From Rhodospirillaceae bacterium UBA6219 (GTDB lineage Bacteria > Pseudomonadota > Alphaproteobacteria > Rhodospirillales > Magnetospirillaceae): a stretch of DNA of 19,406 bases. Location: positions 1-19,406 of the forward strand of contig DISD01000019.1 of assembly GCA_002435715.1 (NCBI GenBank), in the 5' to 3' direction. Made by a program: the position numbers and the translations under genes. The notes beneath the pieces are model-generated. The model was not told the origin of the DNA. It did no database searches and was given only the letters and a program-made list of their open reading frames with translations. This document shows, piece after piece, positions 1 to 7,872 of this stretch (the first letter of the stretch is position 1; every line of letters starts with the position of its first letter).

Positions 1-434
1 GTCTCGAAGCCGATGGCGAAGAACACGACTTTTCGGTCGGGATTGGCTTGCGCCAGCTTCACCGCGTCCAGGGACGAATAGACCATGCGGATGTCGCGGC
101 CCTCGGCCTTGGCCTTCAACAGGCTCAGGCGTTTGGAACCGGGCACCCGCAGCATGTCGCCATAGGTGCACAAGATGACGTCGGGCTGATCGGCCAGCCA
201 GATGGCGGCGTCGATGCGGCCCACCGGCAGCACACAGACCGGACAGCCCGGCCCGTGCACCATGTGGACATTGGCCGGCAGGATGTCTTCCAGGCCGTAG
301 CGGGAAATGGCGTGGGTGTGGCCGCCGCAGAATTCCATCAGGTGATAATCGCGCGCTGTGTCGGCCTCGGCGGCGATGGATCGCGCCAATTGCTGGGCCA
401 GATCACCGTCGCGGTATTCGTCGATATATTTCAT
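1..434 (-). CDS. hypD: Hydrogenase maturation protein HypD, 5' part (cut by window edge)
   Basis: The first 144 codons are present; the gene runs off the left edge. HypD is the iron-sulfur scaffold that, with HypC and HypE, assembles the Fe(CN)2CO unit of the [NiFe] site in the cytoplasm. The residues typical of the family are visible: FCGGHTH at residues 35-41 (Cys36) and GPGCPVC at 61-67 (Cys64, Cys67), followed by a YGDMLRVPGS segment near residues 91-100. The frame stays open to base 1, where it reads FFAIGFET. The ATG at 432-434 overlaps the hypC stop as ATGA, so translation is probably coupled. hypE would be expected next, outside the window. Identity is secure from the motifs and the neighbours; completeness of the gene cannot be judged. 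Confidence 0.96.
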   Translation of the reverse strand, partial: MKYIDEYRDGDLAQQLARSIAAEADTARDYHLMEFCGGHTHAISRYGLEDILPANVHMVHGPGCPVCVLPVGRIDAAIWLADQPDVILCTYGDMLRVPGSKRLSLLKAKAEGRDIRMVYSSLDAVKLAQANPDRKVVFFAIGFE

Positions 435-661
435 GCGCTTTGCCCGGATGCCTGCATCTCGGCGAACAGCGCCAGGGTCTTTTCCGCTTCCGCCGGGTCC
501 ACCTTGGTCAGCGCATAGCCCACATGGACGATGACGTAATCGCCCACCGCCACGTCTTCCACCAAGGACAGCGACACCGCCTTGATGACGCCGCCCAGAT
601 CGACCTTGGCCTGGTCGTCATCCAACAATTCGACCACGCGCGATGGCAGGGCAAGACACAT
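431..661 (-). CDS. hypC: Hydrogenase maturation chaperone HypC
   Basis: A 76-residue protein starting MCLALPSRVV. HypC-family proteins keep Cys2 after removal of the initiator Met; this Cys carries the Fe(CN)2CO group between HypD and the large-subunit precursor. The C-terminal half has the family pattern GDYVIVHVGYAL followed by DPAEAEKTL. I chose the ATG at 659-661 because the family always begins MC; a longer reading frame upstream would run into hypF. The gene starts 2 bases after the hypF stop and overlaps hypD by 4 bases (ATGA). It is the second HypC-like gene of the operon (the other is at 4167-4400) and, judged by sequence, the more canonical one, likely serving as the general HypD partner. 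Confidence 0.96.
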   Translation of the reverse strand: MCLALPSRVVELLDDDQAKVDLGGVIKAVSLSLVEDVAVGDYVIVHVGYALTKVDPAEAEKTLALFAEMQASGQSA

Positions 662-663
662 GG

Positions 664-1746
664 TTAAACCTCCGTCAGGGCGGCGATCCACGCCTGGCCC
701 AAAGACAATCCGGGATCGCCGGGCGACACCTTGTCGGCGGTCAAGGGGCGCAATCCCCGGGCCGACAGCGCATTCACCAGACCGTCCTTCAGTACTTTAT
801 TGAAGAAGCAGCCACCGCCCAAGGCCACATCGACGCAATTCGCCTGTTCGGCACCATATTGTGCCCATTGGGTCATGCCGGCCACCAAAGTGCCGTGGAA
901 CAGATTGGCGCCCCGTCTGGCATCGCCGCAATCGGCCAGTTCGGCCAGCAGCGGGGTGAAGTCCAGAATGCCGTGTTCCAGCCGCCAGCCCCCGGTCAGG
1001 ATGTGTGGATCGTCCACCAGGGTTTCCATGGCCATGGGGGCCTGGCCTTCGAATTCGGCCACCGGATGGATATCCAACAGCCCGCAGGCGGCGTCGAATA
1101 ATCGCCCGGCCGAGGATGTTTCCGGGCTGTTCAGTCCCTTGTCCAAAATAGTGCCCAGCATCGCCGCAGACTTATAGGCGGGCCAATGCGTGGCGATTTC
1201 GGCACCACGCCCTAGCTTGTGAAGCACGGCCGCCGCCATGCGCCAGGGTTCACGCGCCGCCACGTCGCCGCCGGGTTGGCGTAAAGTCGCCAGATGCCCC
1301 AGGCGTTGGTAACGGGGGCCGTCGGCATGCAGCAATTCACCGCCCCAGGCCTGATTTCCCGGCCCCAGGCCGAAACCGTCCAGGGACAGGGCTAGGACCC
1401 CATGATTAAAAGTCATGTGCTCTACCGCCACCGCTGCCGCGTGGGCGTGGTGGTGCTGCACGGCGACAGAAGGCAGGTCCAGGCTTTGGGCGAAACGGGT
1501 GGAATAGAAATCCGGGTGCAGGTCGTGGGCGACGCGGGTCGGGACTGCGTCCAGTTCGGCCAACAGGGTGTGCACCGAGTTTTCAAACGCGGCGATGGCG
1601 TCAGGTGTGCCCAGATCACCATGGATTTGGGACACAAAGGCCATATCGCCCTTGGTGACGCAGATGGTGTTCTTCAAAAACGCCCCCAACGCCAGGGTGC
1701 AGGGCACCGCGTGGGGCAGGGGGATGGTCTGGGCGATGGCACTCAC
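664..1746 (-). CDS. hypF: Short HypF, Kae1-like carbamoyltransferase domain only
   Basis: A 360-residue protein that matches only the C-terminal half of HypF, the enzyme that makes the CN ligand precursor by carbamoylating the HypE C-terminal Cys. Visible are the Kae1-like domain start (ALGAFLKNT, residues 19-27), DLHPDFYST (75-83), the metal-binding VQHHHAH (96-102), a glycine-rich WGGE segment near residue 130 and ALGGGCFFN near residue 310. The acylphosphatase, zinc-finger and YrdC modules of the usual protein of about 750 residues are all missing. There is no room for them, because hypB ends 12 bases upstream. A comparable short HypF1 is known from Ralstonia eutropha. The usual GxGxDGxxWGGE motif reads GLGPGNQAWGGE here. 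The start is a GTG at 1744-1746 without a clear ribosome site; the hypB stop lies upstream in the same frame. Carbamoyl-AMP formation may depend on another HypF elsewhere (inference). Confidence 0.9.
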   Translation of the reverse strand: MSAIAQTIPLPHAVPCTLALGAFLKNTICVTKGDMAFVSQIHGDLGTPDAIAAFENSVHTLLAELDAVPTRVAHDLHPDFYSTRFAQSLDLPSVAVQHHHAHAAAVAVEHMTFNHGVLALSLDGFGLGPGNQAWGGELLHADGPRYQRLGHLATLRQPGGDVAAREPWRMAAAVLHKLGRGAEIATHWPAYKSAAMLGTILDKGLNSPETSSAGRLFDAACGLLDIHPVAEFEGQAPMAMETLVDDPHILTGGWRLEHGILDFTPLLAELADCGDARRGANLFHGTLVAGMTQWAQYGAEQANCVDVALGGGCFFNKVLKDGLVNALSARGLRPLTADKVSPGDPGLSLGQAWIAALTEV

Positions 1747-1758
1747 GGAATGGGTGCC

Positions 1759-2670
1759 TTATTGGCCCAGCGCCGCTTCCGCCGCCGCCAGCTTGGCCTT
1801 CAGCGCCGCGACCTTGGCGCTAATGGCCTGACGGCGGCCTTCGGTCACCCAGGCCAGCCATTCGTCCATGCCCTGGCCGGTTTTCGCCGATACCTGCAAC
1901 ACAACGATGTCCGGGTTCACCCGGCGCGCATAATCGATGCATTTGGCGACGTCGAAATCCAGATAGGGCAGCAAATCGACCTTGGTCAGGATCATCATCG
2001 ACGCGGCGGCGAACATGTCGGGATATTTCAGCGGTTTGTCCTCGCCTTCGGTCACCGACAGGATGGCGACCTTATAGGCTTCGCCCAGATCGAAAGCAGC
2101 GGGGCAGACCAGATTGCCGACATTTTCGATGAACAGCACCGAATCCTCGGCCGGCTTCAGGCTGCCGAAGGCGGTGGCCACCATATGGGCGTCCAGGTGA
2201 CAGCCCTTGCCGGTGTTGACCTGCACGGCGGGTGCCCCGGTGGCACGGATGCGGTCGGCGTCGTTGCTGGTCTGCTGGTCGCCTTCGATCACCGAAACCG
2301 GGAAACGCCCGGCCAAATCCTCGACGCTTTTGCACAACAGCGTGGTCTTGCCCGAACCGGGGCTGGACACCAGATTCAGCGCGAAGATGCCGCGTTCGGC
2401 CAACCAGGCGCGGTTCACCTCGGCCAGTGATTTGTTGTGGCCCAGGATGTCCTGTTCGATCTGGATGATGCGGCTTTGGCTTAGGCCCGGGACATGGACA
2501 CCGGCGATGCCCTTGCCGAAATGCAGGTCCTCATCGTGGTGGTGATGAGGGTGACCATGGTCGTGGTGATGGTCATGATCATGGTGATGGTCATGATCAT
2601 GGGGATGGTCGTGATCGTGGTCGTGGGAATGTTCCACCTTGGAATCGCCGCAGCCGCAAACCGTGCACAT
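1759..2670 (-). CDS. hypB: HypB, nickel-binding GTPase for hydrogenase maturation
   Basis: A 303-residue SIMIBI-class GTPase that delivers Ni to the large-subunit precursor together with HypA. The N-terminus carries CTVCGC (residues 2-7), like the high-affinity Ni motif of E. coli HypB. It is followed by a histidine-rich stretch with 20 His in residues 14-45, mostly alternating His-Asp, of the kind that stores Ni in rhizobial HypB. The GTPase core has the P-loop SSPGSGKTT (102-110), the metal site GCHLDAH (156-162), a D/E-rich switch region and TKVD as the guanine-specificity motif. The C-terminal 25 residues are Ala/Lys-rich and probably helical. The ATG directly abuts the hypA stop (TAG at 2671-2673). 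The gene is intact and typical in length for a His-rich HypB. Confidence 0.97.
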   Translation of the reverse strand: MCTVCGCGDSKVEHSHDHDHDHPHDHDHHHDHDHHHDHGHPHHHHDEDLHFGKGIAGVHVPGLSQSRIIQIEQDILGHNKSLAEVNRAWLAERGIFALNLVSSPGSGKTTLLCKSVEDLAGRFPVSVIEGDQQTSNDADRIRATGAPAVQVNTGKGCHLDAHMVATAFGSLKPAEDSVLFIENVGNLVCPAAFDLGEAYKVAILSVTEGEDKPLKYPDMFAAASMMILTKVDLLPYLDFDVAKCIDYARRVNPDIVVLQVSAKTGQGMDEWLAWVTEGRRQAISAKVAALKAKLAAAEAALGQ

Positions 2671-3015
2671 CTACTCGACCTCCAATTCCTTGATCCGCAT
2701 GTCGCCGCCGGCGGTCACCTGCAACGCCCAGCCGCCGCATTTGGGGCAGGCATCGCCCCGCTTGGCCAGGGCGACGCTGTCGGCGCAATCCAGACAATAG
2801 GCTTGGCCGGGGACCGAGACGATTTCCAGCTTGGCACCGGCGGCGATGTCCGAGCCCCGGGTCACCGCGTCGAAGCAGAAGATCATCGATTCGGGATCGA
2901 CCTGCGATAATTCGCCGATTTCCAGCCACACGGTCTTGACCTTGGTGAAGCCATGGGTGGCGGCTTGCTCTTCCAAGATGCGGACCACGCCTTCGGTCAG
3001 CGACATTTCATGCAT
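2671..3015 (-). CDS. hypA: HypA, nickel metallochaperone
   Basis: A 114-residue protein beginning MHEMSLTEGVV. His2 and Glu3 belong to the N-terminal Ni site of the family. The zinc site is formed by CLDC (Cys74, Cys77) and CPKC (Cys90, Cys93). HypA works with HypB to insert Ni after the Fe(CN)2CO unit has been built. The start at 3013-3015 is fixed by the conserved MHEMS sequence. It begins 3 bases after the hupK stop and runs straight into hypB, so the three genes are almost certainly cotranscribed. No fault in the sequence is seen. Confidence 0.97.
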   Translation of the reverse strand: MHEMSLTEGVVRILEEQAATHGFTKVKTVWLEIGELSQVDPESMIFCFDAVTRGSDIAAGAKLEIVSVPGQAYCLDCADSVALAKRGDACPKCGGWALQVTAGGDMRIKELEVE

Positions 3016-3018
3016 GGC

Positions 3019-4167
3019 CTATTCCACCTCGATGGTGCAGGTGACGCACGGATCCATGGCATGCACCAGCAAGCGCGCCCGTAATTCCAAATCCTGGTCG
3101 GCCGGGGCACCGGTCAGCATGCGCACCAGCGGGCCTTCGGGATGGAAGTTCCACTCGGTGGGGGCCAGGATCTGGTATTCGCCCACCAAGCCTTCCTTCA
3201 GCACCACCCGATGGGCCAGCATGCCGCGCGCCGCCTCGGTCAAGGCCAGACCGTGACCGTCCAGGCGGGGCAACGGGGCCGCCGGTTCGGCCCGAAGATC
3301 ATGCGCGTGTTCGGCCATTTCCCGCAAGGATTCCGCCAACAAGACCAGCCGGGCGGCCAAACGCGTCATCAGACCGGTGCCGAAACGGTCGGTCAGGTCG
3401 GTCAGCAACGGGTGCCAATACCAATGGGCCAAGGGGCCGGTTTCGAACACCCGGCCGGCGCAATCGGGGCGGGCCAGATAGATGCCTTCGCGGTCGGTCT
3501 GCAAACGCGCCGACAAATCGGGTGGTCCCCGTTCCGGCATGGGCATGAAGGCGGCCGAGGCCCCCAATCCCTGCCAGCAGCGCGAGGTGACCAGGGCCAG
3601 CAAAGGGTTGGTTTCCCGTTGCAGCCATGCCTGGAAGGCGATGGGCTGCACCACTTCGTCCAAGTCGTTGCCGACCAATTGGGTCAAGGTGTCGCGGCAT
3701 TGAGTGATGATGGATGCGATGGCGTCCGTGTCGGGGGCCAGTTGACCGCCGCCCAAATGCAACCAGTCGCCATCGGGATAAAGCGCCTTGCGCAGACCGG
3801 CCAAAGCATGGCGCAGCCGCTTGGCATGATCCAGCGACGGGGCCGCCCCGGCCAACAGCGGCCAGTCCCGCGCGATGGTCAGGCCGTGTTCGGAAACGCT
3901 TTCCGCCAACAACAGCAGGTTGCGGGCGGCCTTTTGCGCCGGACTGGCGGCGATGGCGGCGGCTTTTTCCATGGCGGCCAGACCGGTCAGCGCCTGGGCG
4001 CTGCCGCACAGGGAAAACACCGCCGGCAGCAATTGCAGGACTTCCACCGGTTGCTTGCCGGCGAACAGGCGGGCCGCTTGGACCATGCGGGAAGAACGCA
4101 CCAGAACCGTGCGCACCGATGGGCCGTCGACGCGTAAGGTGAGGTGCAGGCTGGCCTCGGTGAACAT
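3019..4167 (-). CDS. hupK: HupK/HoxV-type hydrogenase assembly scaffold
   Basis: A 382-residue protein related to [NiFe] large subunits but without a real metal site. In place of RxCGxC it has VFSLCGSAQ (residues 50-58), and it ends in DPCVTCTIEVE (372-382), a degenerate copy of the large-subunit DPCxxCxxH tail with Glu instead of the final His. These are the features of HupK/HoxV, thought to hold the Fe(CN)2CO intermediate during assembly of uptake hydrogenases. Two starts are possible: ATG at 4165-4167, giving a TGATG junction with the preceding stop, or GTG at 4168-4170, giving GTGA. I prefer the ATG; neither has a clear ribosome site, which suggests coupling to the gene before it. HupK is normally found with Hup/Hox enzymes, so its presence beside Hyb-type genes is unusual. 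Confidence 0.88.
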   Translation of the reverse strand: MFTEASLHLTLRVDGPSVRTVLVRSSRMVQAARLFAGKQPVEVLQLLPAVFSLCGSAQALTGLAAMEKAAAIAASPAQKAARNLLLLAESVSEHGLTIARDWPLLAGAAPSLDHAKRLRHALAGLRKALYPDGDWLHLGGGQLAPDTDAIASIITQCRDTLTQLVGNDLDEVVQPIAFQAWLQRETNPLLALVTSRCWQGLGASAAFMPMPERGPPDLSARLQTDREGIYLARPDCAGRVFETGPLAHWYWHPLLTDLTDRFGTGLMTRLAARLVLLAESLREMAEHAHDLRAEPAAPLPRLDGHGLALTEAARGMLAHRVVLKEGLVGEYQILAPTEWNFHPEGPLVRMLTGAPADQDLELRARLLVHAMDPCVTCTIEVE

Positions 4168-4400
4168 CACGCCAAGCCGTCGGCCAGAACCTGGGACAAA
4201 TAGTCGATGGCGGCCAGGGCGGTTTCCTCGGACACCTTTTCGGCGGCGAAATTGCCGCCCGCCCCCAGGACCAGGTAATCGCCGACGGATACCGGTTCGT
4301 CGATCATCAGCAGGCTGGTCTGGCGGGTTTGGCCAAAAGCTTCGACCGTCGCCATCTGGCCGTCAACGGCCACCACCTTGGACGGAACCGCCATGCACAT
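4167..4400 (-). CDS. hupF: HypC-family chaperone, HupF/HybG-like paralog
   Basis: A 77-residue protein starting MCMAVPSKVV, so the essential Cys2 is present. The first half follows the HypC family up to VSVGDYLVLGAGG. The second half differs from the operon's other HypC: the VHVGYAL and DxxEAxxTL pattern is replaced by FAAEKVSEETALAAIDYL. This divergence, and its place between hybD and hupK, suggest a chaperone dedicated to the HybC precursor, like HybG in E. coli or HupF/HoxL in aerobic H2 oxidisers. It lacks the longer tail of typical HupF (about 95-100 residues), so the symbol is provisional. The ATG at 4398-4400 begins 2 bases after the hybD stop. Confidence 0.82.
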   Translation of the reverse strand: MCMAVPSKVVAVDGQMATVEAFGQTRQTSLLMIDEPVSVGDYLVLGAGGNFAAEKVSEETALAAIDYLSQVLADGLA

Positions 4401-4402
4401 AA

Positions 4403-4888
4403 TCAGGCCGCCTTGCGGGTGGCGTTGACACCCATCGCGGCGATTTCCGCCACCAGACGCTCGACCACCTGGTCCAGCACGGCGGCGACCGTGGGGGTCA
4501 GTTCCATGGAGGTCTCGAACGATTCGGGCTGGACCCCCACCAGCACCACTTTCTTGGGGGAAATGCCGTGGAAACAGCACGCCGCCAGCACGTCGGACAG
4601 GCCGACCTGATGGGGCGAAATCTTGGTCTTGAACCAAGCATTGATCTCGTCATCGGCGATGCGGGTGATGTCACCGGGAAGCTTGCCCGATTTGCGCATG
4701 CAATCGGCGATCAGCAGCAGATCCGAATCGGCGATGCGGTCCAGGCAATCCATGCCGGACGTGCCGCCGTCGATGATTTCCACGCTATCGGGGAAGTCAT
4801 AGCGTTCGGCCAAAGCGGTGACGGCGTGGACGCCCACCCCCTCGTCGGACATCAGGATATTGCCAACACCCAAGACGACGACGCGCAT
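4403..4888 (-). CDS. hybD: HybD-type hydrogenase maturation endopeptidase
   Basis: A 161-residue protease that removes the C-terminal peptide of the Ni-loaded large subunit, which here should be the last 15 residues of HybC. The metal-binding residues fall at exactly the E. coli HybD numbers: Glu16 (in SDEGVG), Asp62 (LIADCM) and His93 (SPHQVG). The N-terminus MRVVVLGVGN and the DGGTSG segment (40-45) are also family-typical. A good ribosome site (GAAGGA) lies 8 bases before the ATG at 4886-4888, just after the hairpin in the hybC-hybD gap. The regulatory enzyme HupV has no tail to cut, so HybC is the only visible substrate in this window. Confidence 0.96.
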   Translation of the reverse strand: MRVVVLGVGNILMSDEGVGVHAVTALAERYDFPDSVEIIDGGTSGMDCLDRIADSDLLLIADCMRKSGKLPGDITRIADDEINAWFKTKISPHQVGLSDVLAACCFHGISPKKVVLVGVQPESFETSMELTPTVAAVLDQVVERLVAEIAAMGVNATRKAA

Positions 4889-4902
4889 ATCTGATCCTTC
4901 GG

Positions 4903-4935
4903 AAAAATTCCGCCGTCCCGGTCAGGGGACGGCGG
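4903..4935 (-). terminator. Terminator-like hairpin between hybC and hybD
   Basis: In the hybC-hybD gap a perfect 10-bp stem (4910-4919 pairs with 4926-4935; arms CCGCCGTCCC and GGGACGGCGG) closes a 6-base loop. On the minus strand it is followed by AATTTTTCC (the T run is 4903-4907). This has the shape of a weak Rho-independent terminator inside the operon. It probably lowers expression of the maturation genes relative to hybOABC, or protects the 3' end of the structural-gene message. The two-base AA before the T run makes it less than ideal, so read-through is expected. Confidence 0.72.
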
Positions 4936-4962
4936 CAATGATACATGACTAAGGCAGGTTTG

Positions 4963-6669
4963 TCACAGGGCCTTGACCTGGACCACTTCGTGGCCGTCTT
5001 CGTCCTGGACGTGCACGGCGCAGGCCAGGCACGGATCAAACGAGTGGACGGTCCGCAGCACTTCCAGGGGCTGTTCGGGATCGGCGATGGGGTTGTCCAT
5101 CAACGACGCTTCGTACGGGCCGATCTCGTCGTTTTCGTCACGCGGGCCGGCGTTCCAGGTGGACGGCACCACGCATTGGTAATTGGCGATCTTGCCGTCC
5201 TTGATGACGGTCCAGTGCGACAACAGACCGCGCGGCGCTTCGTGCATGCCGAAGCCCATGACTTCGCCCTTGGGGAAGACCGGCTTGTTGAAGGTGGTGG
5301 TGTCGCCCTTCGAGATGTTCTCGATCAGCATGGACCAGTTCTGGCCCAACACTTCCGCCATGACGCCGGCACGGATGGCACGCGCCGCATGACGGCCGAC
5401 GGTGGAATGCAGGATTTCCGGCCCCACCTTGCTGCCCAGCAGGGTGGAAACGGTGGAGAGCATCTGGTTGGCATAAGTGGCGGTGGGCTGGTGACCGGCG
5501 GCCAGACCGCACAGCACGTTGGCCAGCGGGCCGACCTGGGCGCGCTTGCCATAGAAGGTCGGGGCCTTCAGCCACGAATACTTCCCTTCGTCCTGGAAGT
5601 CGGTGTAGTGCGGCGTGGTTTCACCCTTGTACGGGTGAAGCGCGCCCGGCTTGGAATAGGTGTACCAGGAATGCTTGACCGATTCCTCGACGCCGTCGCG
5701 CAGATACTGGTCGCCGAACTGGGTGAACGGCTTGTAGTTGGCGATGTCGCCATCGGGGATGTGACCACCGGGGACCATGAACTGGGTGCCCTTGGAATCG
5801 GTGGGGAAGTCCGGGGTCGAGATGTAATTGGTGATGCCCTTGCCGTACTGGGTCCAGTCGGCATAGAAGGCGCCGATGGCGGCGACGTCGGGCAGGTACA
5901 CCTTGCGGGTGAATTCCGCCAGGGCGTCGATGTGTTCCTTGACCGCCAGCAGACGCTCGACGGTCAGCACCGATTGCGAATCGGTGGCGATGGGGTTGGA
6001 CACGCCGCCGACGGCCAGGTTCTGGATGTGCGGCGACTTGGAGCCCAAGATGGTGACGATCTTGCTGGCATGGCGCTGGGCTTCCAGGGCCTGCAGATAG
6101 TGGGCGACGGCCAGCAAATTGACCTCGGGGGTCAATTTCATGGCCGGGTGGCCCCAATAACCGTTGGCGAACGGACCCAGCTGACCGCTACCCACGAAGG
6201 TGGCCAGCTTTTCCTTGGTCTGGGCCATGATGTGCTTGGAGTTCATGCCCCAGTCGGACAGGGATTCCGCCAGCTTCGAGGTGGCTTCCGGATCGGCCTT
6301 CAAGGCCGAGACCACGTCGACGAAATCCAAGGCCGACAGGTGGTAGAAGTGCACGATGTGATCGTGCAAAGCGTGGGCCGAGGCGATCATGTTGCGGATG
6401 AACTGGGCGTTCACCGGAACTTCCAGGTTCAGCGCGTTTTCCACCGCGCGCACCGAGGTGATGGCGTGGACGGTGGTGCAGACGCCGCAGATGCGCTGGG
6501 TGATGGCCCAGGCGTCGCGCGGGTCGCGACCCAACAAGATCAGTTCGACGCCGCGCCACATCTGGCCGGACGACCAAGCCTTGGACACCTTGCCGTTATC
6601 GACTTCGACGTCGATGCGCAGATGGCCTTCGATCCGGGTGATGGGGTCGATGGTGATACGCTTAGACAC
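4963..6669 (-). CDS. hybC: [NiFe] hydrogenase large subunit, HybC type
   Basis: A 568-residue catalytic subunit that splits or forms H2 at the Ni-Fe site on the periplasmic face of the membrane. The four metal ligands are present: RICGVC (Cys61, Cys64) and DPCLACAVH (545-553, Cys547 and Cys550). After His553 a 15-residue tail (VQDEDGHEVVQVKAL) should be removed by HybD. It has no export signal and would travel with HybO on the Tat pathway. Length and sequence resemble E. coli HybC (group 1c). The gas-channel positions are Val63 and Leu111, the open pair of standard oxygen-sensitive enzymes. The start is GTG at 6667-6669; the ribosome site AAGGAG, 8 bases upstream, overlaps the hybB stop (TAAGGAG). 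Confidence 0.98.
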   Translation of the reverse strand: MSKRITIDPITRIEGHLRIDVEVDNGKVSKAWSSGQMWRGVELILLGRDPRDAWAITQRICGVCTTVHAITSVRAVENALNLEVPVNAQFIRNMIASAHALHDHIVHFYHLSALDFVDVVSALKADPEATSKLAESLSDWGMNSKHIMAQTKEKLATFVGSGQLGPFANGYWGHPAMKLTPEVNLLAVAHYLQALEAQRHASKIVTILGSKSPHIQNLAVGGVSNPIATDSQSVLTVERLLAVKEHIDALAEFTRKVYLPDVAAIGAFYADWTQYGKGITNYISTPDFPTDSKGTQFMVPGGHIPDGDIANYKPFTQFGDQYLRDGVEESVKHSWYTYSKPGALHPYKGETTPHYTDFQDEGKYSWLKAPTFYGKRAQVGPLANVLCGLAAGHQPTATYANQMLSTVSTLLGSKVGPEILHSTVGRHAARAIRAGVMAEVLGQNWSMLIENISKGDTTTFNKPVFPKGEVMGFGMHEAPRGLLSHWTVIKDGKIANYQCVVPSTWNAGPRDENDEIGPYEASLMDNPIADPEQPLEVLRTVHSFDPCLACAVHVQDEDGHEVVQVKAL

Positions 6670-6681
6670 GGGCGTGGCTCC

Positions 6682-7866
6682 TTACTTGGTATGCGCAGCG
6701 GCCATCTCGGCCTGCGTCAGCTTGTGGGTGTAGAAGACCGGGAACTTCCGGACGAAGACGATGTAGAGCAGGATTTCGGCGGCGATGATGCCGATGGTGA
6801 CCATCAGTTCCTGCACGCTGGGGAAGTAGCTCCAGCCCGGGCCGGTCTGATAGGCGACCAGGAAGGCATCCAGACGATAAAGCGCGCCGGCCAGCAGCAA
6901 AGCGCAGGCGCCGATCCACAGGGCCTTCTTGCTGTTGCGCTTTTCCTTGCTGGAAAACAGCACCACCGGGGTGGCGAACAGGGCGATTTCAAGCACGAAC
7001 ATCACGCTTTTGATGCCCGAACCGAAGACCGCGCCCAAAGCGCCGCGCACCGCCAGATCGCCGAAACGGATGACCAGATAGACGATCATCATGGCCCGGA
7101 TGATGCCGGCCAGCTTGGCCAGTTGCGGGATCTCGTGCTTGACCGAGCGGTGGAAGCCGGCCGACCCCAGCAGGGCTTCGAACACCACGATGGAAAAGCC
7201 CATGGCGACGGCGCTCATCAGGAACAACAGCGGCAGGATCGGGGTCTGCCACAATTCATGGATCTGATAGCCCATGACCACCAGAAGCGTGCCCAGCGAG
7301 GATTGGTGCATGGACGGCAGCAGCACGCCCAGACCGATGAACACGAACAACACCTTGTCCAGCTTCTTGCGCAGATGGGTCAGGCCCAGCTTGCTGAGGA
7401 TGGCGGGGGCGAATTCGATCCACAGCACCAGGATGTAGGCCATGACGCACAGCGCCACTTCGAACATCACCGAATTGGGCTGCATGTAGGCCGGCACCAG
7501 GATGTGCCAAGCGTTCCACCAGCGGCCCAGATCGAAGACGATGGAGATACCACCCAGCGTGTAGCCGAAGCACGACGCCAGCAGGGCAGGGCGCACCAGC
7601 GGGTGGTATTCGCCCTTGTTCAGGATGTAGGTCAAAAACGCCATGGCATAGCCGCCGCAGGCGAAGGCGGTGCCGATGACCACGTCATAGACGATCCAGA
7701 TACCCCAGGGGTAACCGTTGTTCAGGTTGGTGACCGAACCCAGGCCCAGCACCATTCGCTTGGCCAGCAGCACCACGGCGATGAACGCCAATATGCCGCA
7801 GATGATGGTGGTCTTGGACAGGATGGAACCGCCCAAGGGTTCGTGTTCGTTATGGAATCCAGCCAT
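6682..7866 (-). CDS. hybB: HybB, NrfD-family quinone-linked membrane subunit
   Basis: A 394-residue polytopic membrane protein of the NrfD/HybB family, close in length to E. coli HybB. Roughly ten hydrophobic segments are visible, the first at about residues 18-34 (TTIICGILAFIAVVLLA) and the last near residues 365-382. It is the membrane partner that receives electrons from HybA and passes them to the quinone pool. Its position between hybA and hybC is the same as in the E. coli hyb operon. It starts at the ATG at 7864-7866, 6 bases after the hybA stop. No haem-binding cytochrome b (HyaC/HupC) gene is present in the window, which fits a Hyb-type complex. Confidence 0.95.
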   Translation of the reverse strand: MAGFHNEHEPLGGSILSKTTIICGILAFIAVVLLAKRMVLGLGSVTNLNNGYPWGIWIVYDVVIGTAFACGGYAMAFLTYILNKGEYHPLVRPALLASCFGYTLGGISIVFDLGRWWNAWHILVPAYMQPNSVMFEVALCVMAYILVLWIEFAPAILSKLGLTHLRKKLDKVLFVFIGLGVLLPSMHQSSLGTLLVVMGYQIHELWQTPILPLLFLMSAVAMGFSIVVFEALLGSAGFHRSVKHEIPQLAKLAGIIRAMMIVYLVIRFGDLAVRGALGAVFGSGIKSVMFVLEIALFATPVVLFSSKEKRNSKKALWIGACALLLAGALYRLDAFLVAYQTGPGWSYFPSVQELMVTIGIIAAEILLYIVFVRKFPVFYTHKLTQAEMAAAHTK

Positions 7867-7872
7867 TTCCGC

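Noticed and set aside
1747..1761. Possible hypB-hypF read-through fusion, because hypF follows in the same frame after the hypB TAA
   Set aside because: The stop is plain, hypF has a usable GTG, and separate proteins are the rule in this family. Same-frame placement has a one-in-three chance.
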